Origin: an uncultured Lentisphaerota bacterium | GTDB lineage: Bacteria; Verrucomicrobiota; Kiritimatiellia; CAIQIC01 | DNA length: 50,607 nt | Direction of reading: 5' to 3' | Assembly (NCBI GenBank): GCA_903912445.1 | Contig: CAIWHP010000105.1 | Location: forward strand, 1-50,607 | Shown: positions 48,301 through 50,607 of the stretch, piece by piece | Numbering within the stretch: the first letter of the stretch is position 1 | Layout of the letters: every line of letters starts with the position of its first letter | Translations under genes and position numbers: made by a program | The notes under the pieces: generated by a model | What the model was told of the DNA's origin: nothing | Databases searched by the model: none | The model's input: only the letters and a program-made list of their open reading frames with translations

Positions 48301-50607
48301 GCAGCACACGGGCTCGGGGCTGACCGTGCTCAACGGCAGCAGCGCGGCGTATGTCGGGTCCTTGAGCGTCAGCAACGGCGTGTTGCAGTTCGCGAATGTC
48401 GGCGCCGTGCCGATTCTCAACAACGTGACGGTGGCCGCGGGCGGCGTGGCGGCGTTCGATTTCGGCGGCGCCAACTTGCAGACGGCGTTGGGCGGCGGGA
48501 TCAACTCGGTGTCGGCGGGCGTCATCGCGCTGACGGGGAACACCATCAACGAGAACATGGACTTCAGCGGCAGCGGCCTGAACTGGGCCAACGCCTTCCT
48601 CGGCGTCTTGGGCAACCAGACCTATGGCGGGACGTTCACCCCTTACGACGCCAACAGCTACAATCTGAGCGCGGTCAGCGGCGGGACGTTCACCTATACG
48701 AACGATATCAGCGGCGCCACCAGGATCGCCATCGGCACCGGCGCCGGCGCCTCCAGCGGCACGGTGATCCTGAGTCAAAACGTGCCCACTCTCGGCGTGC
48801 TGTCGATCGGCGCGGGCAGCACCTTGAACCTGCCCAACACCAGCCTCACCGTCGGCGGGCTGGCCGGCGGCGGCCGGTTGCTCAACAGCAACAGCAGCCC
48901 GATCGCGCTGACGGTCGGGGACGGCTCCTCCGCGGCCTTCAGCGGCAATTTCGCCAGCCCGGTGACGCTGACCAAGGTGGGCGCTGGCGTGCAGGCGCTC
49001 AGCACGGCGCAGCCCAATCTCACGGGGCTGATCACGGTCAGCGCGGGCAGCTTGAAGCTGAATCCGCAGGCGGGCCTGAACGAAAACTACACCAACGCGA
49101 CCACCGCCTGGTCCGCCTTCATGCCGCTGACCTCGACCTATACTACCAACGCGCGCTGGGGATCCGTCTATTTGAATGGCGCGGGCTCCGTGCCTGTCTG
49201 GGGCAGCGGCAACTGGCCGTTGAATACGACCATTGCTTCAACGGGCTATATCCTCAACAACACCGGCACGAATGCGACGTGGACGTTCGCCCTGAACGAC
49301 GATGATGCTGCCAACCTGATCATCGATGGCGTCACGGTCGGGAATCATGGCGGCACAGGCTATGGTACGTATAATTACGTCCTCACGCCCGGCGTGCATA
49401 TCCTTGATTACCGCCTGAGCAACGGGGGTGGCGGCGGCGGCAGCGGCAGTGGCAACTACACCAATGTCATCCCCTTAGGCGGCTCGATTGTCTATGACCC
49501 GTTGGGCCGGAATACGAACGTGGCCGCCTATTATCAAGCGTTTGGGGATCCAGGCAACGGCAGCTTCCTGGCCTCGTCCGTCCTAACGGCCACCAATGTC
49601 ATCTCGATTGCCGATGGCGCGAACCTGGACTTCTATGGCCCGCTGGTGGTCGGCGGCTTGACCGATCCTGCCGCCACGCCGGGCATGGGCGGTCAGGTGC
49701 TGAACACCTCGCCCTATGTGGCGGCCTTGTACCTCACGGCGCCTGCGGGCAGCAATTTTGTCTTCACGGGTAACATCCAGGACAGCGGTAGCCTGGCAAA
49801 CGGCATCGGGGTGGTGGTCAACGGCCCGGGCATCCAGACCTTGGCGGGCACCAACTCCTATGTCTTGGGGACGACCATCAATGCCGGCGGCATCCTCCAG
49901 ATCAACAATACCAATGCCATCCCGACAACCGGGTTTGTCGCCATCAACGCCAACGGCGCGCTGGCGGCCAGCAATGGCGTGACGCTCAACCAGCTGATCC
50001 AGACCACGCGGATTGCGACGAATTCCAGCGGCGCAGTAGCCCTGACCGCGGACAGCAGCGAGGGCGTTGACTTCACCCTCAATGGCGGCATCTACAGCAA
50101 CCTCTATCTCGGCGCGGTCGGCGCGGTCGCCTATAGCGGCACGTTGACGCCCGTCGCGAACACCAACCGCCTGGGCGGCGGCGGCGGCACGTTGACGATG
50201 GTCAACGCGATCACCAGCGGCAGCGTCGCCATCGGCGGCGCAGGGAGTACGGTGGTGCTGACCAACACGCTCAACAGCTACACCGGCACGGTGCTCAACG
50301 CCGGCACCCTGCAAGTCGGGAGCGACGCCGCGCTGGGCAATCCGCTGGCCACGCCGACCACCAACATCACCTTTGCCGGCAACAGCACGCTGCAGGCGCC
50401 CCTGACGGGCCTCACGCTGACGGCAAATCGTACGCTCCTCGCGAATTCCGGCGTCACAGGTTCCTTGGATGATAATGGCGCCACCTTCATCATCAACGGC
50501 GCGCTCAACGGCGCCGGCGCCATGACCAAGCTGGGTTCGGGTGTGCTGGTGGTCAAGGCCATCACCAACACCATCGCCAACCTCAACGTCCGCGGCGGCA
50601 CGCTCAG
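39335..50607 (+). CDS. Giant secreted autotransporter-associated beta-repeat (PATR) protein, 3' end outside window
   Basis: A single open frame of more than 3,750 codons runs off the window. It starts MKKQCCLFVFLLGLSGALQS, a signal peptide likely cut near EAQ. The rest is rich in Gly, Asn, Thr, Ser and Leu and predicts a long right-handed beta-helix. At least 14 segments match the passenger repeat LTKxGxGxLxLxGxNTYxG followed by GGxLxxG, for example near residues 157, 860, 1146, 1341, 1411, 1821, 2055, 2938 and 3729. Two larger modules recur (listed separately), and a PA14-like stretch lies near residues 3245-3390. Such proteins are surface-exposed or secreted. An autotransporter barrel or other C-terminal sorting signal would be beyond the window and cannot be judged. 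Ligand and function are unknown; adhesion or glycan binding is the usual guess. Confidence 0.9.
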   Translation, partial: MKKQCCLFVFLLGLSGALQSEAQIVTNFLWTNAAGTAWSDATWTNAAPPDAGGSPNYGIVFSNYTAQVNSTNDLGIGGSPDGFQLNQLTFASGSQGVNLYGSNLIFVTGVGSVAPAVTQNSVSNVSLANNLILSDTTTFGGSGALLLGGEISGLGGLTKQGNGILTLGGTNTYAGDTSINGGELSIGSYSNLPAGTMLNLTNGLLQVTGTTVSNLDNINNTISIAGNAGFDVSATALTINKYISGSGSLIKTGAGLLVLNAANGYEGSTLVKGGTLRADWNAGLPGSSSNLVLNGGGASPAIWEASSDITNALGTGSGQISLTNYAGFSAFGVPVTVNLGGAGTQVNWNAANFGPTNLVLNAVTADNALTVVNTLNLNGGTRTITVATNSAYLAGGLTNTSGSAGGLVKLGSGTLVISNGNGTLALSSNPGLKINMGTVVLASGAILSTNASGADHVGSVSGDYGTLILQGNSTYTRNGNQMVLGNSPGSKGVLIITNNAAYTGNKWLQVGNQGTGQLYMAGGKLNQTGEGILMGDNQAGSVGAIYQTAGAITIATSGDFALAYQQTGGAYGYYELSGGTLTNSGSGWIKVANSGKGVLYQTGGTNVETTASPGILVANNNGLSSTGVISFAGGYTGAKGLYVGYANTGVSASRGEVTVSNNAMVNIGTTGVVLNNSGTNIAILNLNGGTLMTPSIYKNVNGQAAATGSYSMVNFNGTLVQINGAGNGVFMGANANSKFAVDGAFVYGGGAIIDSSNFTASINQNLLAPIGSGVVDIAFSGALSNYVGAPVVSLSGGGGSNATAVALFDYTQGTVTGILVTGNGSGYTAPPTITLSGGGATNYTLPADAGTLALNSSGGLTKLGSGTLTLGGTNTYTGATTIGAGTLGIGSYSNIAAGNAINFNGGLLQITGTAVTNLNPWILNAGTFNGGFDIASALNTVTLNTNLSGTGSLLMTGSGTLILGGSQTYSGGTTVSNGVLRLAAGNDMLSTDGAITAAGGVLDFAGGSQTTSNVVSFLGGTMQNGSLTVAMSNFVAGAGLAAVNLNLPGSGPLVKTTGGTLVLAGLNTYSGGTVISNGVLGVSLDANLGAAGTPVTLAGGTLQVLGARINGSVHPLSSTLAGSNALDIVSPSGLFVVNPGLDGSGSLTKLGKGFVVMAGTNTYSGGTTVSNGTLRLAAGNNTLSTNGALTVAGGTLDLVGGSQTTAGAVALQGGTVLNGSLTVTDSNFIAASGVVGADLNLLGDATLNKTGSGTLILLGNNTILTNNINAGELAVVSDANLGGPASVINFNGGLLGILGTALTSIDGRQVNWNSMAAGSGFDIAQPSNVFTIGSSIGGSSSLTKTGGGTLVLDAANTYSGPTIINGGTLMVDNGGTTATLGSGTISNLSGTLAFNRADLYTVSNNIAGGAGGLAQLGSGTTVLTGTNTYTGATAVRNGTLTFDSTSTNAIGQIIVGGGAAGARLVVNGVTLGTSGNPTALVGAASLDRSTAIINTNLTLYKLNIGNGSGASGAVIQNGGAVNVGIAVVNTAVLDVGANSGYGYYQMNGGTLVAGQLGIGGGNGNANLGVFDLNGGSVTGAQYIIMNYGANSTGVLNIANGRMVSTSGQPFQMNRGSGNNFALVNLFNNGVLDATANATLEMMQGGTQTGPGTFINLLDGGTLMAKKIAHSVAGMTFISFNGGTLQAGANLNEANYLTGLSNVTIYSGGAIIDSSNSTINIAQSLLAPTGYGVTNITLASFGSGYIGAPAVSISGGGGTGATAMAQVDLGEGSLTYGKVTNIVITSYGYGYTSLPTVTLAGGGALTPAAIGSVATNLVTGGALTKQGSGNLILSGTNTYTGGTFINNGVLGFASTNAIPATPAAGGITINASGALAATGAFATANAWLNSGEISSNSTGALALSQASRAEAIDLTGSYSNLFIGALAGQPVVYSGTLAVLNSSYRLGGGGGTLAILNPLAGNNLTVGLPGVMGNSTVWLENANFTGAMLLNSNSTLSIDSGLGSGTLTLNGGTLQVRGTTLNTLAFNPTNLNNIAFDINNPGNTFTVASNLVTYGSLTKQGQGALVLSGANTITGAVAVAGGVLALSGSNNISGAIAVTAGALRVLHGDALDGAGSNLTVSGTGALQLQSAVTMTTEAGEVLTLNGSGNANDGALRNLSGSNVWAGLVTLAGTSRINSDDAGTLVLSGTYNAGASGRAVYLGGTGTTIFNGIVTNNGDFYKDGPGTVVFAGTNTDNTRWFFVNGGTLVADFRQPTATASNLLGQTGKGLSLGGGTLLLLGKNGVTNSQVLSGASSPTVLAGNSAIVLSNGVGGMVNLTLSAFSRAAGSGGIIDFTLPGSGAITTTTATNSAGIIGAWATVGGADWAAETNSAAPYTIVKYNNYAVAATGGLIASNVNANIKISNASIGNIGLAVPNTVINTLLVNDTAARTITNNGYTLRLGTGGGILLSGTAGGLTIGSSANDGFLSAGGGAANTGGELIFINNSAKNIVINSMVTNNGTVALNLTMAGTGTGSNVFNGKNFSGTNAIHSGNVVYNGSTNNLKGLWVYGGNVTFTANTSNQLASAGSQDLIVNGNGVVTLNGPTTMSGSYVYLGSGGGPEGAAYDRAVLNINADFSIVGQPSPNISIGRAAGASAALNLGGGTLLNTGAVNTALFAIGGQAAGTYGSVHMTGGTLNVNEIGVGGGGNAATGVMELNGGVVTNNVANNNYFYIARNTNEVGVLYMNGGTLTPFSHGLQLANVTAAAGAYAVMTLDGAGLVRVTNTLALGVAANANTAIFNLNGGTAVVNQITGFGTGTNTLNLNGGTLIANANNTNWVSGVNAYVHSQGITIDDSGSNVTFAANLLSPTGSGITNMALASGGAGYIGSPAVLITGGSGTGATAFAQLNYATGQITNLLVTSAGSGYLPNDTVNVTLSGGGYTQVAALSNVMWAANAGTGGLTKNGLGTLTLSGTNAFSGTLLLNAGNLALQPAANVTNTLSGALTGGGGLQHTGSGLTVLNGSSAAYVGSLSVSNGVLQFANVGAVPILNNVTVAAGGVAAFDFGGANLQTALGGGINSVSAGVIALTGNTINENMDFSGSGLNWANAFLGVLGNQTYGGTFTPYDANSYNLSAVSGGTFTYTNDISGATRIAIGTGAGASSGTVILSQNVPTLGVLSIGAGSTLNLPNTSLTVGGLAGGGRLLNSNSSPIALTVGDGSSAAFSGNFASPVTLTKVGAGVQALSTAQPNLTGLITVSAGSLKLNPQAGLNENYTNATTAWSAFMPLTSTYTTNARWGSVYLNGAGSVPVWGSGNWPLNTTIASTGYILNNTGTNATWTFALNDDDAANLIIDGVTVGNHGGTGYGTYNYVLTPGVHILDYRLSNGGGGGGSGSGNYTNVIPLGGSIVYDPLGRNTNVAAYYQAFGDPGNGSFLASSVLTATNVISIADGANLDFYGPLVVGGLTDPAATPGMGGQVLNTSPYVAALYLTAPAGSNFVFTGNIQDSGSLANGIGVVVNGPGIQTLAGTNSYVLGTTINAGGILQINNTNAIPTTGFVAINANGALAASNGVTLNQLIQTTRIATNSSGAVALTADSSEGVDFTLNGGIYSNLYLGAVGAVAYSGTLTPVANTNRLGGGGGTLTMVNAITSGSVAIGGAGSTVVLTNTLNSYTGTVLNAGTLQVGSDAALGNPLATPTTNITFAGNSTLQAPLTGLTLTANRTLLANSGVTGSLDDNGATFIINGALNGAGAMTKLGSGVLVVKAITNTIANLNVRGGTL
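41567..41870 (+). repeat. PATR protein module A, copy 1
   Basis: This stretch encodes FVYGGGAIIDSSNFTASINQ, then LLAPIGSGVVDIAF, a first YVGAPVVSLSGGGGSNATA unit and a second GSGYTAPPTITLSGGGAT unit. It recurs twice more in the same gene, about 2.9 and 6.2 kb downstream. Confidence 0.75.
44441..44780 (+). repeat. PATR protein module A, copy 2
   Basis: It encodes TIYSGGAIIDSSNSTINIAQ, LLAPTGYGVTNITLASFGSG, YIGAPAVSISGGGGTGATA and then GYGYTSLPTVTLAGGGA. The order of elements is the same as in the other two copies. Confidence 0.75.
44861..45200 (+). repeat. PATR protein module B, copy 1
   Basis: It encodes FINNGVLGFASTNAIPATPA, then INASGALAATGAF, SSNSTGALALSQASRAEAID and GSYSNLFIGALAGQPVVYSG, ending YRLGGGGGTLAI. 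The same order recurs about 5 kb downstream. Confidence 0.7.
47798..48110 (+). repeat. PATR protein module A, copy 3
   Basis: It encodes AYVHSQGITIDDSGSNVTFA, LLSPTGSGITNMALASGGAG, YIGSPAVLITGGSGTGATA and then GSGYLPNDTVNVTLSGGG. It is the most divergent of the three copies. Confidence 0.7.
49070..49500 (+). other. PA14-like domain region within the PATR protein
   Basis: It encodes NENYTNATTAWSAFMPLTST, then ATWTFALNDDDAANLIIDGV, GTYNYVLTPGVHILDYRLS and a Gly/Ser linker. The 'F.L..DD...L.IDG...V' strand pair followed by 'L..G.H...Y....' is the core of PA14-type carbohydrate-binding beta-barrels. The composition differs from the surrounding repeats. The assignment is tentative. Confidence 0.4.
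49874..50210 (+). repeat. PATR protein module B, copy 2
   Basis: It encodes TINAGGILQINNTNAIPTTG, then INANGALAASNGV, TNSSGAVALTADSSEGVDF and GGIYSNLYLGAVGAVAYSG, ending NRLGGGGGTLTM. It is clearly collinear with copy 1. Confidence 0.7.

Noticed and set aside
39419-50601. Long minus-strand frames opposite the PATR gene (for example around 44.0-45.7 and 46.9-48.8 kb)
   Set aside because: They are antisense shadows created by the repetitive GC-rich codons of the plus-strand gene; no family motifs or sensible starts were seen, and the plus frame shows clear PATR motifs throughout.
1-50607. tRNA, rRNA or tmRNA genes
   Set aside because: I saw no T-loop (GGTTCGAATCC-type) or rRNA-like segments on either strand while reading; a dedicated scan would be needed to exclude them completely.

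Overview
This is a GC-rich stretch of bacterial chromosome with short intergenic gaps. It encodes a Gram-negative envelope: lipoproteins with lipoboxes, TolC- and FadL-type outer-membrane proteins, a heptosyltransferase-like enzyme, and a giant secreted protein built from autotransporter-associated (PATR) beta repeats. The giant PATR protein, a Tat-exported formylglycine sulfatase and dense families of short palindromic repeats fit the Verrucomicrobiota/Kiritimatiellota part of the PVC superphylum. That placement is inferred from style; no rRNA or tRNA gene was recognised.

Layout. (1) 1-2 kb: the tail of a TolC-like protein, a small Cys-cluster protein, and an eroded BrnT/BrnA toxin-antitoxin area with a broken toxin, an intact BrnA and a second, frameshifted antitoxin. 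(2) 2-10.6 kb: a sulfur-assimilation island. A TauE/SafE permease, a TPR/Fe-S flavoprotein and a sirohaem sulfite/nitrite reductase lie on the minus strand. They are divergent from cysH-cysD-cysN-DUF2061 on the plus strand, and both sides have well-formed sigma70-type promoters with 17-bp spacers. (3) 10.7-21.6 kb, all minus: sulfatase, tandem-domain esterase, lipoprotein, SWIM/SNF2 helicase overlapping a family-9 glycosyltransferase, then pyrB-argF. (4) 21.8-27.1 kb, minus: a VAO-type FAD oxidase, a response-regulator/histidine-kinase gene with a frameshift, a FadL-like channel and an O-methyltransferase; this looks like an uptake and oxidation unit for an aromatic or hydrophobic compound. 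(5) 27.2-28.9 kb, plus: a polyprenyl-phosphate mannosyltransferase-like GT2 coupled to a UbiA-family enzyme resembling decaprenyl-phosphate phosphoribosyltransferase. (6) 29-35.2 kb, plus: two small envelope proteins and a MacA-MacB-TolC-type efflux operon whose ATPase gene carries a premature stop. (7) 35.5-39 kb, plus: an acyl-CoA synthetase, a glucuronokinase-like GHMP kinase and a UTP-glucose-1-phosphate uridylyltransferase. (8) 39.3 kb to the end: one open frame of more than 3,750 codons that runs off the window.

The most unusual non-coding signal is a family of TTTCCAA-N3-TTGGAAA palindromes. They occur singly or in clusters of 2-4 at at least five loci and, within clusters, mostly recur every 31-33 bp (about three DNA helical turns). 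One pair sits in frame inside the sulfite reductase gene. Three genes (GT2, acyl-CoA synthetase, GHMP kinase) have a TTGnnn-17-TAnnnn promoter whose -10 box ends only 6-7 nt before the ATG, which predicts leaderless transcripts. Three genes (brnT, the histidine kinase and the MacB-type ATPase) carry clear inactivating lesions or sequencing errors at identifiable positions, and the upstream antitoxin has a fourth.
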